The notes beneath the pieces were generated by a model. That model had not been told where the DNA came from, ran no database searches, and worked only from the letters and a program-made list of their open reading frames with translations. The position numbers and the translations under genes are program-made. A stretch of DNA of 64,000 nucleotides. It comes from an uncultured Bacteroidales bacterium. GTDB taxonomy: Bacteria; Bacteroidota; Bacteroidia; Bacteroidales; Muribaculaceae. This document shows positions 37,721-48,267 of this stretch, piece after piece (position 1 is the first letter of the stretch; the number at the start of each line of letters is the position of its first letter). Location of the stretch: assembly GCA_946412245.1 (NCBI GenBank), contig CAMKGM010000011.1, forward strand, positions 1-64,000. Reading direction: 5' to 3'.

Positions 37721-38986
37721 ATGATCAGGCTTGATAAATTGTGCAACTGGCTCATCATCATTTGCTTGGCGGGATTACTGCCAAGCATTGTGTTTATCAA
37801 GTATCTTGATGAGCTGGGAAGTTTCGCCTTCCTTACCATTGCTCTTGCCGACTGCCTGTTCAACCGCAATTACAAGCGCTACGTTCCCCTGTTCGTCATG
37901 GTGGGTGTAATGCTTTTTTATCTTGTCTACACACTGATGTTTAAGTCCTACAACACTACTCCTTATGTGCTGATGGACTTTGTGCTCGAAATCAAGCCGT
38001 TCTTGCCATTGCTGGTAATCATGGCCATTAGACCGGTGCTTTCAGCCACCGAGAAGTCGACCATTAAAACCATCTGCGTGGTCAATGCCATACTGGTGGT
38101 GCCCATCTACTTTTTGAATTCCTATATGGTAGAACAGACAGTAGGCCACTTGGCATATTGCGGAGCAGCAGCATTCATCAGCTCTCTCCTATACCTATTT
38201 TGCAGCATGAAGCCAGATGGCAGCATCGACAAGCAAGACAAACTCATTGGCATGGCATTGCTGGCGTGCGGTCTGCCTTGCATGAAGGCCAAGTTTTTAG
38301 CCGAAGCGGTACTCACACTCTTCGCCTTGTGGATTTACAAGCCTATGATGTTCCATGGATTCAAATTCCAACACATGCTGGTGGGTCTGTTGCTGATTGG
38401 TGTGCTGCTGGCTGTGACATGGAACAAGATTTCATACTATTTCATAACTGGCAATTCCGGCACTTTTAATCCTTCAGAGATTCAGACCTACGCACGCCCA
38501 GTGCTTTATGCCACAGCAGGACTTATCATTGCCGACTATACACTGCTCGGTAGTGGGTTGGCCTCGTTTGCCTCTTATGCTTCTGCGGCCAACTACTCTG
38601 GACTGTATTATGAATACGGCATTGACAAGGTATATGGCCTGTCAGAGGTGATGCCCGACTTCATTTGTGATGCCTACTACCCCTCGCTAACGCAGTTTGG
38701 CCTGATTGGCATCATCCTGTTTATTGTTTTTTGGCGAATAATCTACAAGAAATTGTTCATCCTTTACAAACAAGACATCACAAAGCTACGATACAGTTTC
38801 ATCATAGGCACTCTCGCCCTATTTGGGATTCTTATTGAAAACACCACAGGTACAATTTTTTCTCAATCCCACGGCATGGTCATGGCTTCCATTATTGGTT
38901 ATGCCTATGCTCATGAGTGCATTTTTATTGCAAAAACAAACATAGACAAACAAGAACATATTACGAAATACAACTATGGAAAATGA
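37721..38986 (+). CDS. O-antigen polymerase/ligase-like membrane protein (putative Wzy)
   Basis: Multi-TM protein between Wza-like and Wzz/Wzc-like genes. Confidence 0.7.
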   Translation: MIRLDKLCNWLIIICLAGLLPSIVFIKYLDELGSFAFLTIALADCLFNRNYKRYVPLFVMVGVMLFYLVYTLMFKSYNTTPYVLMDFVLEIKPFLPLLVIMAIRPVLSATEKSTIKTICVVNAILVVPIYFLNSYMVEQTVGHLAYCGAAAFISSLLYLFCSMKPDGSIDKQDKLIGMALLACGLPCMKAKFLAEAVLTLFALWIYKPMMFHGFKFQHMLVGLLLIGVLLAVTWNKISYYFITGNSGTFNPSEIQTYARPVLYATAGLIIADYTLLGSGLASFASYASAANYSGLYYEYGIDKVYGLSEVMPDFICDAYYPSLTQFGLIGIILFIVFWRIIYKKLFILYKQDITKLRYSFIIGTLALFGILIENTTGTIFSQSHGMVMASIIGYAYAHECIFIAKTNIDKQEHITKYNYGK

Positions 38987-40997
38987 TTCATTAGACCTCA
39001 GGCGGCATGTCCGGGCCATTAAGCAAGGCAAGTGGTGGTTTCTGGGCTCCATTCTGCTATTTGCAACACTGGCCATCGTGTATTGCGTGCGCCACATGCC
39101 GCAATACGACATCAACGCCAGCCTGCTGCTCGAAGACGAGACTGAAACGGGTGGGTCTTCGCTGAAAAAGGCAGGCGGAATGGCACAGATGATGCGCACC
39201 TTCTCGGTGGGTGGGTTCGGTTCGGCCTCAATCGACAACGAAATTGAGATTGTTCAATCGCACGATGTGATGATGCGAACCATTCGCACACTGGGCCTAA
39301 ACCGCACCTACCTGGAAAAGAAAGGGATGCTCGACCGCGAAATCCTGTATAAAACCAGCCCCGTGATGATGGAAGCTCCTGACGAATACTTCGACACGCT
39401 GAGCATAGGCTATCAGGTTGATATTCACTTGCACCGCGGCGGCACGGCCGATGTGGCTGTGAAGAAAGGACTGCTCAAACGCACCGTGGCACAATACGGC
39501 AACATCACCTTGCCGCTCACCGTGAAATCGCCCTGCGGCAATTTCCAACTGCTCAAAGGCCCTCTTTACAGCGACACGCAGAACCGTCATATCATCATCA
39601 ACGTGGCCGGCAATGCCTCGATGGCTGAATACTATGCCAAGGAAGTCAAAATCTCGCAAAGCAACAAGAAAAGCGACGTCATCTCCCTGCTTTATGCCGA
39701 TGCCAGCCGTGAGCGTGGCATCGACATCCTGAACACCATCATGAAGGGTTATAACGACAAGCGCATTGAGCGCAAAAACGACAAGGCACAAGAGGAATAT
39801 GACTTCTACGTGAACCGCATTAACGCGCTCATGGGCGAGTTGAGCGACACCGAAGGACGAATTGAGTCATTCAAGCGATCGCGCGATGTGAACGTACCCA
39901 CCATGGAGGCTAGCGCTTACCTGCAACAGAGCGCCAGAATTCAAATGACAGTAGACTCGGCACGCAACGAGATTCGTCTGCTTGAAATGATGCTCGGTTC
40001 TATCAACTCGGTGAAGGGTGACGAACTGATTCCCACTTTCGAGGGCATGAAAGACGAGAACATCACGCAATATAACAAGATGGTGCAGGAACGCACCGAG
40101 CTTGAGAAGTCGGCCAAACCCAACAACTCGGCCATGGTGGAACTCAACAACAAAATCACAGCCGCCAAGAAAGCCGTGGTGCGCAATGTTGAGAAAAGTA
40201 TCTCAAACGCCAAGCACCGGGCCGATGTCATCAGTTCGCACGCCAACCAGGCCTTGGGCAGATTTGAACAGATGCCCGGCTATGAGCGTGAATATGTGAA
40301 CCTCATGCGCGACCGCGAACTCAAGAACGAGCTTTACATCTTCTTGTTGCAAAAGAAGGAAAACAGCCTGCTCAACCTCACATCAAATGTGGCTCCGAGC
40401 TTTGTGATTGACGAGGCCTATAGCGCCACCAAGCCCAACAAGAAGAAACCGATCATTGTCATCTCCTTATGCCTGCTCATGGCACTGCTCTTGCCTCTGC
40501 TGTGGGTACTGTGGCGCATGAAACGCAAGAACACCGTCCAAAATGCATACGACCTGCCTCGTGAATGGGAGCTCAACACCATTGAGCTTACCGGCAAGAA
40601 AGGCGAAAACCACATCAAGGATGTGCGTGCTGTTCTCATGCAGCGCAATCGCAAAAAGGTGTTGGTTGCTCCTTTCAACCATGAAGCAAAAGATATAGTC
40701 AACGAACTTGTCACGAGTTTTGGCAACATCGAGCAACCCTGCCGCATTTTCACCGTAAACGACACCGACCAGCTGCTGGTTGGAAATCTTTGTGACGAGA
40801 TTAACCAAACTGCCGAAAATGGCGAATTCGCACTGGTGGAACTGCCCGTGGATTGCAACCTGAACGAGATTGCCGACCTACTCACCGATGACAACACCAT
40901 GCTTGCATTGGTTCTCGATAAAGGTGTGACAAAACGCAAGCAATTCATGCAGGCTGTTGAAAATATTACCCCCGACAATCATATTACAATCGTCTAA
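38976..40997 (+). CDS. Wzz/Wzc-like chain-length determinant with degenerate tyrosine-kinase domain
   Basis: Wzz N-terminus (RHVRAIKQGKWWFLGSILLFATLAIVYCV), coiled coil, PGYEREYVNLMRDRELKNELYIFLLQKKEN; C-terminal Rossmann-like domain without a recognisable P-loop. Confidence 0.87.
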   Translation: MENDSLDLRRHVRAIKQGKWWFLGSILLFATLAIVYCVRHMPQYDINASLLLEDETETGGSSLKKAGGMAQMMRTFSVGGFGSASIDNEIEIVQSHDVMMRTIRTLGLNRTYLEKKGMLDREILYKTSPVMMEAPDEYFDTLSIGYQVDIHLHRGGTADVAVKKGLLKRTVAQYGNITLPLTVKSPCGNFQLLKGPLYSDTQNRHIIINVAGNASMAEYYAKEVKISQSNKKSDVISLLYADASRERGIDILNTIMKGYNDKRIERKNDKAQEEYDFYVNRINALMGELSDTEGRIESFKRSRDVNVPTMEASAYLQQSARIQMTVDSARNEIRLLEMMLGSINSVKGDELIPTFEGMKDENITQYNKMVQERTELEKSAKPNNSAMVELNNKITAAKKAVVRNVEKSISNAKHRADVISSHANQALGRFEQMPGYEREYVNLMRDRELKNELYIFLLQKKENSLLNLTSNVAPSFVIDEAYSATKPNKKKPIIVISLCLLMALLLPLLWVLWRMKRKNTVQNAYDLPREWELNTIELTGKKGENHIKDVRAVLMQRNRKKVLVAPFNHEAKDIVNELVTSFGNIEQPCRIFTVNDTDQLLVGNLCDEINQTAENGEFALVELPVDCNLNEIADLLTDDNTMLALVLDKGVTKRKQFMQAVENITPDNHITIV

Positions 40998-41006
40998 AGC
41001 CCTGCG

Positions 41007-41981
41007 ATGAAAGAAAGAGTATCACAGATCGACTACCTGAAAGGTATCTTCATCCTGCTCATGGTGATATTTCACCTGAAATTGGTTGAGATAACTTACC
41101 CCCTCACATACGAGGCGGTGTACACTTTTCACATGTCGGCCTTTATGCTCATTTCGGGTTATCTGGCTAACATTCACAAGCACCCACGCGCTTTCTCAAA
41201 AAGTGTGATGCGGTATGTTTTGCCCTATGTGTTGTTTGAAGTGATTTATGTGCTGATGGTCTTTCTGGTAGGTAAGTCGATGAATGCAAACAACACAATC
41301 GACCACTTGTCGGCAGTGGAAATGCTCAAGCGCGTAGCCACCCAGCCCACAGGTCCCTACTGGTACCTGCACACGCTGGCTGTGTGTCTTGTCATCTACT
41401 ATATTTCCTATAAAGTGCTCAAATTGAAAGGAGTCAATGCATTTCTTCTGATGTCGCTTGCCCTCTTTGGCATCACCAGGCTACCTGTGGGCATCGAATG
41501 GAAGAATGTGATTTACTTCCTGATGGGTGTGCTCATGAACCGCAGCGACAAACCGTTTATGGAAATCATCAAACCCTCATGGCTGGCATTAGTGCCACTG
41601 GTCATCTTGTTCTGTTTTCCCGCCTATTTCAAAAGCTGGACCTTGCCAGGCATCATTATCACCCTGCTTGTCATCAGTTTCCTGCTGTGGGCTTATCCTT
41701 ATTGCACCAGGCTTGTGAGGAGAGTTTTCTGTTACCTGGGACGCAATTCGCTATCGATAGTTGTATTCTCAGCAATATTCACCGTACTCACCAAGGCCGT
41801 CTCGGGTTATTTCAGTTTCGACCCCACCGCGCTCAGTTTCCTGGTGTGCGCTACAGTGTTTGTGGTGGTGGGATGTCTGCTTTGTGCTTGGATTTTCGAC
41901 AAGCTGAGATTAAGCCGATTCATTTTCTTGAAAGACAAAATTTATGTGCCTTTCTCAGAAATCGCGAAACAGACGCCCTAA
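41007..41981 (+). CDS. Acyltransferase family 3 membrane protein
   Basis: RVSQIDYLKGIFILLMVIFHLKLVEITYPLTYEAVYTFHMSAFMLISGYL. Confidence 0.9.
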   Translation: MKERVSQIDYLKGIFILLMVIFHLKLVEITYPLTYEAVYTFHMSAFMLISGYLANIHKHPRAFSKSVMRYVLPYVLFEVIYVLMVFLVGKSMNANNTIDHLSAVEMLKRVATQPTGPYWYLHTLAVCLVIYYISYKVLKLKGVNAFLLMSLALFGITRLPVGIEWKNVIYFLMGVLMNRSDKPFMEIIKPSWLALVPLVILFCFPAYFKSWTLPGIIITLLVISFLLWAYPYCTRLVRRVFCYLGRNSLSIVVFSAIFTVLTKAVSGYFSFDPTALSFLVCATVFVVVGCLLCAWIFDKLRLSRFIFLKDKIYVPFSEIAKQTP

Positions 41982-42042
41982 AACGACAAGTAAACCTTTT
42001 TGGAAAACACACCGATTCTTCTGATAATAAAAGACTTATAAT

Positions 42043-43239
42043 ATGGCTCAACGAATACTGCTCGTCAACAAATTCTATTACCCTCGCGGTGGCGACTGCG
42101 TGGTAACACTCAACACCCAGTCACTACTGCGCAGCCGGGGCCATGAGGTGGCGGTGTTCTCGATGCAGTACCCCGAGAACATCGAGAGCGAGTGGAGCAA
42201 ATATTTTGCCGGCGAAGTCGACTTCAGCGGAGGTTTGAAAGCCAAAATAGCTGCCGTGAAACGCACGCTGGGCATGGGCGACATCAAACAGTCGTTCGCC
42301 CGCATACTCGACGATTTCAAACCCGATGTGGTGCACCTGCACAACATTCACAGCTACATCTCGCCTGTGGTGGCACACCTTGCCAAGCAACACGACTGCC
42401 GCGTGGTGTGGACCCTGCACGACTACAAACTGCTCTGCCCATCCTACGCCTGCCTGCGCAACGGCTCGCCCTGCGAACTATGCTTCACCAGCAAGCTCAA
42501 TGTGCTCACCAAGCGATGCATGAAGGGTTCACTGCCTGCCAGCGCCATTGCCTGGGTCGAGGCGCTGAAGTGGAACCGCAAGCGGCTGGAGAGCGATGTC
42601 GATGCCTTCATCTGCCCCAGCCAGTTCATGGCACACAAGATGGAGCAAGGCGGTTTCAATCCCTCCAAACTGCATGTGCTGTGCAACTTTGTGGATCCCG
42701 TGAAAATGCAGTCGTTCGAGTCGCTCCCCGTCGACGAGCGTGAGCCCTACTATTGCTATGTGGGCCGTCTCTCACAGGAGAAAGGTATTGCCACCCTGCT
42801 CGAAGTGGCGCAATCGCTGCCCTTTGCCCTGAAAGTGGCGGGCAACGGGCCGCTTGAACAGGAACTGCGCGACAAATACAGCGGTGTGAACCACATCGAG
42901 TTCATGGGCATGCTCAATGCCACTCAAGTGAGCCATCTGCTCAATCACGCCACTTGCTCGGTTATCCCTTCTGAATGGTATGAGAACAACCCTTTGAGTG
43001 TGATTGAATCACTGTGTGCTGGCACGCCTGTGGTGGGTGCCGAAATTGGAGGCATTCCCGAACTGATAGAAAACCAAAACGGTGTCACCTTCGCCTGGGG
43101 CAATGACACCGAACTCAAACAAGCCATCGACGAGGCATTTCATCGACAATGGAACTATCACGACATACAGCAACAAGCCCTAAAAGATTTCTCAGACGAT
43201 TACCATTACAACAAGCTTATAAACATTTACAAACAATAA
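42043..43239 (+). CDS. Glycosyltransferase family 4
   Basis: VNKFYYPRGGDCVVTLNTQSLLRSRGHEVAVFSM...YVGRLSQEKGIATLLEVA...VIPSEWYENNPLSVIESLCAGTPVVGAEIGGIPELI. Confidence 0.95.
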   Translation: MAQRILLVNKFYYPRGGDCVVTLNTQSLLRSRGHEVAVFSMQYPENIESEWSKYFAGEVDFSGGLKAKIAAVKRTLGMGDIKQSFARILDDFKPDVVHLHNIHSYISPVVAHLAKQHDCRVVWTLHDYKLLCPSYACLRNGSPCELCFTSKLNVLTKRCMKGSLPASAIAWVEALKWNRKRLESDVDAFICPSQFMAHKMEQGGFNPSKLHVLCNFVDPVKMQSFESLPVDEREPYYCYVGRLSQEKGIATLLEVAQSLPFALKVAGNGPLEQELRDKYSGVNHIEFMGMLNATQVSHLLNHATCSVIPSEWYENNPLSVIESLCAGTPVVGAEIGGIPELIENQNGVTFAWGNDTELKQAIDEAFHRQWNYHDIQQQALKDFSDDYHYNKLINIYKQ

Positions 43240-43248
43240 CAAATAGAT

Positions 43249-45090
43249 ATGAAACCGACAAGATTTAACAAATTGATTTGCATCATCGTTGCAACGATGG
43301 CATCTCATGTGTGTGGGGCCTACGAATTCAAAATTGGCACCTACTATTTCGACAACAGCAAACTAAAATTCAACAGCGTGCGATTTGTGGCAGGCAACAA
43401 TGCAGACACCTGCACAATGGTGCTTGAAATGAATCCTGTTGACGGAAGACAATGGTGGAAATTCACGTTAAACCAAAAACTATCTGGTATCGACCACTAT
43501 GCCTTTGTGGATAGCGATATGCCAAGCGGCACATTTCCTTTGACTCCAAAACAGTTTTTCGACAGTCTATCTCTGGCACTGGGTGATGAATTTAAATCCA
43601 CGTTACTTTTCGGTGTCGACAGTAATATTTGGGGCAACAATTATGATGGGAACAATTATCCGTCATGGGTATTCTGTCCCTCATTCAAGATACCTAACAC
43701 CAATGGATATTGGAGGCCCATTGACAGCTACGATGCTACTCCTTCAGGCACTTTGCCCCTTATTTACATTAACACTGAAGATTCCCTTGATATTGTCTCT
43801 AAAGAAGATTACATTAACGCTTATTTGTGGATTAATAATTGCGGGATTGAGGAGTATGAATCGCTTGGAAGTGAAGAGGCTCCATTGGATATAGAAATCA
43901 AAGGACGTGGCAATTATTCATGGTTTTATTCCTATAAAAAACCCTATAGAATCAAGTTCTCTAAAAAGCAGAAACCCATAGGGCTCAATAAAAGCAAACA
44001 TTTTATCTTAAGACCTAACAGTCTTGATTATACAGGATATTTAAAAAATGAGACAGGCTTTGAACTAAGCCGACAAATGGGACTGCCTTACACCACCAGA
44101 GAACTGCCCGTAGAATTAATTCTCAATGGAGAGTACGTTGGATTATATTTTTTGTGCGAAAAAATCAGGGTCGAAGAAGGGCGCGTCGAGATTACCGAAC
44201 AAAACGATTATGAAACAGATCCTGAGAAAATAACAGGAGGTTGGCTGCTGGAGAACCGCGCAACTTCAAATATTGTTCACTCACAATTTGAGAATAATGA
44301 TCCCAGCTTGGCGTGGATATCATTCGAATCTCATTCTCCTGAGAATTGTTCACCTCAGCAAATAAACTATATTTCTACTTTGCTCAGCAAGACCGATAGT
44401 TGCATACATGTCACTAACAAGGATGACCAAGGATGGGAGCAGTATATTGATATAAACTCGCTCGCACGCTTTTATATAATCCATGAAGTAATGGATAATG
44501 TGGAGGCTTTCAACGCCAGCCTATTCATGTATAAGGATTTTGGTGAGAACGAAAAATTCCATTTTGGACCTGTGTGGGACTTCGACAACAGCTTTACCAC
44601 AGGAACCACTCAAGACCAATTTGTTTATAACTACACCTTTTTTCCAGTTATGTGGATGAGAGAAATTGTGAAATTCCCTCGTTTCCAACAGGAAATCAGA
44701 GATGTGTGGAAGGAGTTTCGCGACAGGGATATACTTGCCAAGGTTCATGCACACGCCTTGCAGTGGCGTGAAACTATTCTAAATGCTGAAATTGCTGATA
44801 AAGTACGCTGGCGAGGATACGGAAGCGCTCATCCCGAGAATGCTCCCACTGATTTCTTAAATACGCTTTCTCGCAAAGTGGCATGGCTTGATGAGCAGTG
44901 GCACAACTTCGTCTTGCCTGGTGATGTAAATGCTGACGGACGCGTGAATGTGAGCGACGTGACAGCGCTGGTGAACATGATTCTGCGTATAGAACCCACC
45001 AACTTCGACACCGCCGACGTAAACGGCGACAGACGCGTGAACACGAGCGACCTGACCGCCCTCATCAACATCATCCTGGGCATCCAGTAA
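43249..45090 (+). CDS. CotH kinase-family secreted protein with C-terminal dockerin-like module
   Basis: IEIKGRGNYSWFYSYKKPYRIKFSKKQ...PVELILNGEYVGLYFLCEKIRVEEGRVEI...FGPVWDFDNSF; terminal GDVNADGRVNVSDVTALVNMILRIEPTNFDTADVNGDRRVNTSDLTALINIILGIQ. Confidence 0.92.
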   Translation: MKPTRFNKLICIIVATMASHVCGAYEFKIGTYYFDNSKLKFNSVRFVAGNNADTCTMVLEMNPVDGRQWWKFTLNQKLSGIDHYAFVDSDMPSGTFPLTPKQFFDSLSLALGDEFKSTLLFGVDSNIWGNNYDGNNYPSWVFCPSFKIPNTNGYWRPIDSYDATPSGTLPLIYINTEDSLDIVSKEDYINAYLWINNCGIEEYESLGSEEAPLDIEIKGRGNYSWFYSYKKPYRIKFSKKQKPIGLNKSKHFILRPNSLDYTGYLKNETGFELSRQMGLPYTTRELPVELILNGEYVGLYFLCEKIRVEEGRVEITEQNDYETDPEKITGGWLLENRATSNIVHSQFENNDPSLAWISFESHSPENCSPQQINYISTLLSKTDSCIHVTNKDDQGWEQYIDINSLARFYIIHEVMDNVEAFNASLFMYKDFGENEKFHFGPVWDFDNSFTTGTTQDQFVYNYTFFPVMWMREIVKFPRFQQEIRDVWKEFRDRDILAKVHAHALQWRETILNAEIADKVRWRGYGSAHPENAPTDFLNTLSRKVAWLDEQWHNFVLPGDVNADGRVNVSDVTALVNMILRIEPTNFDTADVNGDRRVNTSDLTALINIILGIQ

Positions 45091-45162
45091 CAACATCCAC
45101 GAGAACTCCGAGGTTTCCGAGAACTCTGAGAACTCCGAGACACCAGCCCTTAACAAAACAAG

Positions 45163-45198
45163 GCGCCGCAAGGACGATTCCTCGCGGCGCTATTTTTT
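45163..45198 (+). terminator. Rho-independent terminator after the CotH gene
   Basis: GCGCCGC - loop - GCGGCGC followed by TATTTTTT. Confidence 0.85.
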
Positions 45199-45247
45199 CA
45201 ATAGAGTAGTTGCTATCGGCCCAATTCGGTTATTATGCCGATTTGCT

Positions 45248-46102
45248 TTAGATAAATCGCCAGGTGATGGTACCCACGCCGTCGGTGGTGCGGTTCAGGG
45301 GCACTGAGAACTGCGACTGCTTGGCAGCCTCGATGCAGCTCTGGCGAGCCTTGGTATTGTTGCGTGCCTCGCCGGTACCGCCGGCATAAGAGGCCTTGAT
45401 TACCTTGCCACGCGGATTCACGGTCACTCGGATGGTAATCGTGCCTGCCGAAGTGCTGTGGGGTCGGCCCCAGCGTTCTACGGTGTAGCCCACCAGTCCA
45501 TCGCCCAAGCTGGCGTGACCTTGGAGCGCACCGGTAGCAGAATTGCCGTTGGGCGAACCTTCAGACTTGGAGCCCTTGCCCGAAGTGCTGCCAAACACAT
45601 TCTTCATGTCGCTGCTCACGGTCGACGCCGACGCATTGCTGCGCTTGGTCTCGGGTTTCTTAGCTTCAGGCTTCTTGTTGGCCCGTGCGGCACCCGTCTT
45701 TTCGGGTTTTTGAGGCTCAGGCTTCTTGGTCTCCTTGATTTTTTGCGGCGACTCCTGCTTTTGCTTGATAGGTTCCGGTTGCTTGGGTTCTACCTTGCCG
45801 GCATCCTTGAGGTCGGTTGCGTCGACATCGGGTTCGGGCTTCGTCTGCTCATCGGTTTCAGTCTCGGCCTGTTTGAGTTCTTGATTGTCTTGCTGCGGTT
45901 CGGGAATGTCGCCCATTTTCACATACTCGTCGGCGGCCTCCTCCATGAAGATGGAGTCCTCGGGCAGTGCCTGCGCCAGTTCCTCCATGCCCTTGGGCGG
46001 ATACTCATAGTGCAGCGTGCAGCACACCAGTAGCACGCCCAGCGCGATGGTGAGCAACAAGGTGATAACACCCGACTTGAGTTCGTTTTGCGTGACCTTC
46101 AT
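45248..46102 (-). CDS. TonB family energy transducer
   Basis: N-terminal TM, P/K/E-rich linker, C-terminal VERWGRPHSTSAGTITIRVTVNPRGKVIKASYAGGTGEARNNTKARQSCIEAAKQSQF. Confidence 0.85.
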   Translation of the reverse strand: MKVTQNELKSGVITLLLTIALGVLLVCCTLHYEYPPKGMEELAQALPEDSIFMEEAADEYVKMGDIPEPQQDNQELKQAETETDEQTKPEPDVDATDLKDAGKVEPKQPEPIKQKQESPQKIKETKKPEPQKPEKTGAARANKKPEAKKPETKRSNASASTVSSDMKNVFGSTSGKGSKSEGSPNGNSATGALQGHASLGDGLVGYTVERWGRPHSTSAGTITIRVTVNPRGKVIKASYAGGTGEARNNTKARQSCIEAAKQSQFSVPLNRTTDGVGTITWRFI

Positions 46103-46635
46103 TACTGTGGAGTATTGGTTGTTGCCGTTGGTTGCGGTTCAGCCGGCTGCACATCGGCTTGCGGTTGCGAGGCCGGTGCGGTTTGCGGTTGCGTGGTGGC
46201 GGGTGTGCCACTGCTGGGCTTGGTGGCAAGCACTATCTTGAGGCCCACCTTTGACCCCTTGTCGAGCACTTCCACAATCTTGCCATAGGGGACCGACTCG
46301 TCGGCATGCAGTGCCACAAATTGTTGGTCGGGACCACTCTCATTCTTGACGGCGAGCAGGAAGCCCTCGAGTTGCTCGTAAGGCAACGGACGCGGTTCCT
46401 CAACACGCAGCGAGTCGTTTTGCGACACGAGCAGTTGCTGATTCTCGTCAATGTACAGGCGCGTACTGGGCTTGAGCGTCGTCGTCTGACTGCTCTGCGG
46501 CAGATTGATTTCGAGTGCCGACGGGAATACGAATGTCGACGTCACCATGAAGAAGATGAGCAGCAGGAAAATGACATCGGTCATTGAAGCCATGCTGAAC
46601 ATCGACAGTTGGTCGTGTTGTCGTTTTAATGCCAT
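46102..46635 (-). CDS. exbD: Biopolymer transporter ExbD
   Basis: LSMFSMASMTDVIFLLLIFFMVTSTFVFPSALEINLPQS. Confidence 0.93.
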   Translation of the reverse strand: MALKRQHDQLSMFSMASMTDVIFLLLIFFMVTSTFVFPSALEINLPQSSQTTTLKPSTRLYIDENQQLLVSQNDSLRVEEPRPLPYEQLEGFLLAVKNESGPDQQFVALHADESVPYGKIVEVLDKGSKVGLKIVLATKPSSGTPATTQPQTAPASQPQADVQPAEPQPTATTNTPQ

Positions 46636-46654
46636 TTCAATTGCTGTTTAACGG

Positions 46655-47353
46655 TTACTTCACCGGCTCATTGAGCAGGTCCATGAAGTCCATGGTGCTG
46701 CCTTCGAGCTTGTTCATGACTTTCTTAACGCGCGAGGTGAGATAGTTGTAGGCAAACAGCGCAAGGATGCCCACGATAAGACCGGCTACGGTGGTGACAA
46801 GCGCCTCGTAGATGCCGCTCGACAGGATGGTGATGTTGGCGTTGGTTCCGGCCTTGGCCATCGCCATGAATGCCTGGACCATACCGGTCACCGTGCCCAA
46901 GAAACCAATCATGGGAGCACCGGCAGCGGTGGTAGCAAGCCACGAGAAGCCTTTCTCGAGCGTGGAGATTTCCATATTACCCACGTTCTCAACAGCCACC
47001 AACACGTCGTTCATTGGACGGCCAATGCGGGTAATACCCTTCTCAATCATGCGCGCCGAGGGGGTGTCGGTCTTGTGGCACAAGTGCAGTGCCTCATCGA
47101 CCTGACCGGCGTGGATATAGTCACGAATGCGCTGCATGAAGCCCTTGTCTTCCTTGTTGACCGACTTGATGGCAAAACAGCGCTCAAAAAAGATGTAAAT
47201 GCTGATGATGGCAAGCAATGCCAGCGGAATCATGATCCAGCCGCCCTTCAGGGCGAGTTCCCAAAGATTCATGTCGGCGACCTGACTGGGGGCTGCCGCG
47301 GCTTGGCCGGCGGTAGCAGTCGCTTGTGCAAGAATTAAGTTTGCTAAAGTCAT
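46655..47353 (-). CDS. exbB: MotA/TolQ/ExbB proton channel family protein
   Basis: GWIMIPLALLAIISIYIFFERCFAIK...WLATTAAGAPMIGFLGTVTGMVQAFMAMA...YEALVTTVAGLIVGILALFAYNYL. Confidence 0.95.
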   Translation of the reverse strand: MTLANLILAQATATAGQAAAAPSQVADMNLWELALKGGWIMIPLALLAIISIYIFFERCFAIKSVNKEDKGFMQRIRDYIHAGQVDEALHLCHKTDTPSARMIEKGITRIGRPMNDVLVAVENVGNMEISTLEKGFSWLATTAAGAPMIGFLGTVTGMVQAFMAMAKAGTNANITILSSGIYEALVTTVAGLIVGILALFAYNYLTSRVKKVMNKLEGSTMDFMDLLNEPVK

Positions 47354-47391
47354 AAATAGATTATTGTAGAGTTAATTGAATTCTGTTATTA

Positions 47392-48105
47392 TCACCTCAG
47401 GCACTCCTTGTAGGCCTTAATGGTCTGCTCCAGTCCCAAATACAGGGCATCGCTGATGAGCGCATGGCCTATCGACACTTCCATCAAGTAGGGCACATGA
47501 TCCTTGAAGTACTTGAGGTTCTCGAGGTTGAGGTCGTGGCCCGCATTGACACCGAGTCCCACACGATGCGCAGCCTCGGCAGCGGCAGCAAAGGGGGCCA
47601 CAGCGGCTTCAGCATCAATGTGATAGTTCTTGGCATAGGGTTCGGTGTAGAGTTCCACGCGGTCAGCGCCGGTCTTGGCGGCCCACTTGATGTTCTCCTC
47701 GTCGGTTCCCACAAAGATGCTGGTGCGTATGCCTTTCTCTTTGAGGCGATCGACAATGCTGGTGAGGAACTCAAGGTTAGGTTCCACATCCCAGCCTGCC
47801 GACGAGGTCAGGGCATCGGGTGCATCGGGCACCAGAGTGACCTGCGAGGGCTTCACCATGAGTACAAGCTTCATGAAATCTTCTGAAGGATAACCCTCAA
47901 TGTTAAACTCGGTGCGAATGAGCGGACGCAGGGCAAACACGTCCTCATGCTTAATGTGCCGCTCATCGGGGCGCGGATGAACAGTGATGCCATTGGCACC
48001 GAAACGCTCACAGTTGACAGCTACACTCTGCACGTTGGGCACATCGCCGCCACGTGCATTTCTCAGGGTTGCTACTTTATTGATATTTACGCTTAAATTT
48101 ACCAT
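47392..48105 (-). CDS. pdxJ: Pyridoxine 5'-phosphate synthase
   Basis: [65 protein letters not shown]. Confidence 0.97.
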   Translation of the reverse strand: MVNLSVNINKVATLRNARGGDVPNVQSVAVNCERFGANGITVHPRPDERHIKHEDVFALRPLIRTEFNIEGYPSEDFMKLVLMVKPSQVTLVPDAPDALTSSAGWDVEPNLEFLTSIVDRLKEKGIRTSIFVGTDEENIKWAAKTGADRVELYTEPYAKNYHIDAEAAVAPFAAAAEAAHRVGLGVNAGHDLNLENLKYFKDHVPYLMEVSIGHALISDALYLGLEQTIKAYKECLR

Positions 48106-48267
48106 TTCTAATCTTTTAGGAAGTCAACAAGTCTTAGTTTGACAAATAATTGTTATCTTTGCCTTCGCTAAGGCTATGCAAAAATAAGAGGAATTAATGA
48201 AAAATGAAAACGTTTTAGTCGGAATTTCGTTTTTTATCATCTTTTTAAACGCATTTTTAGATAGATT

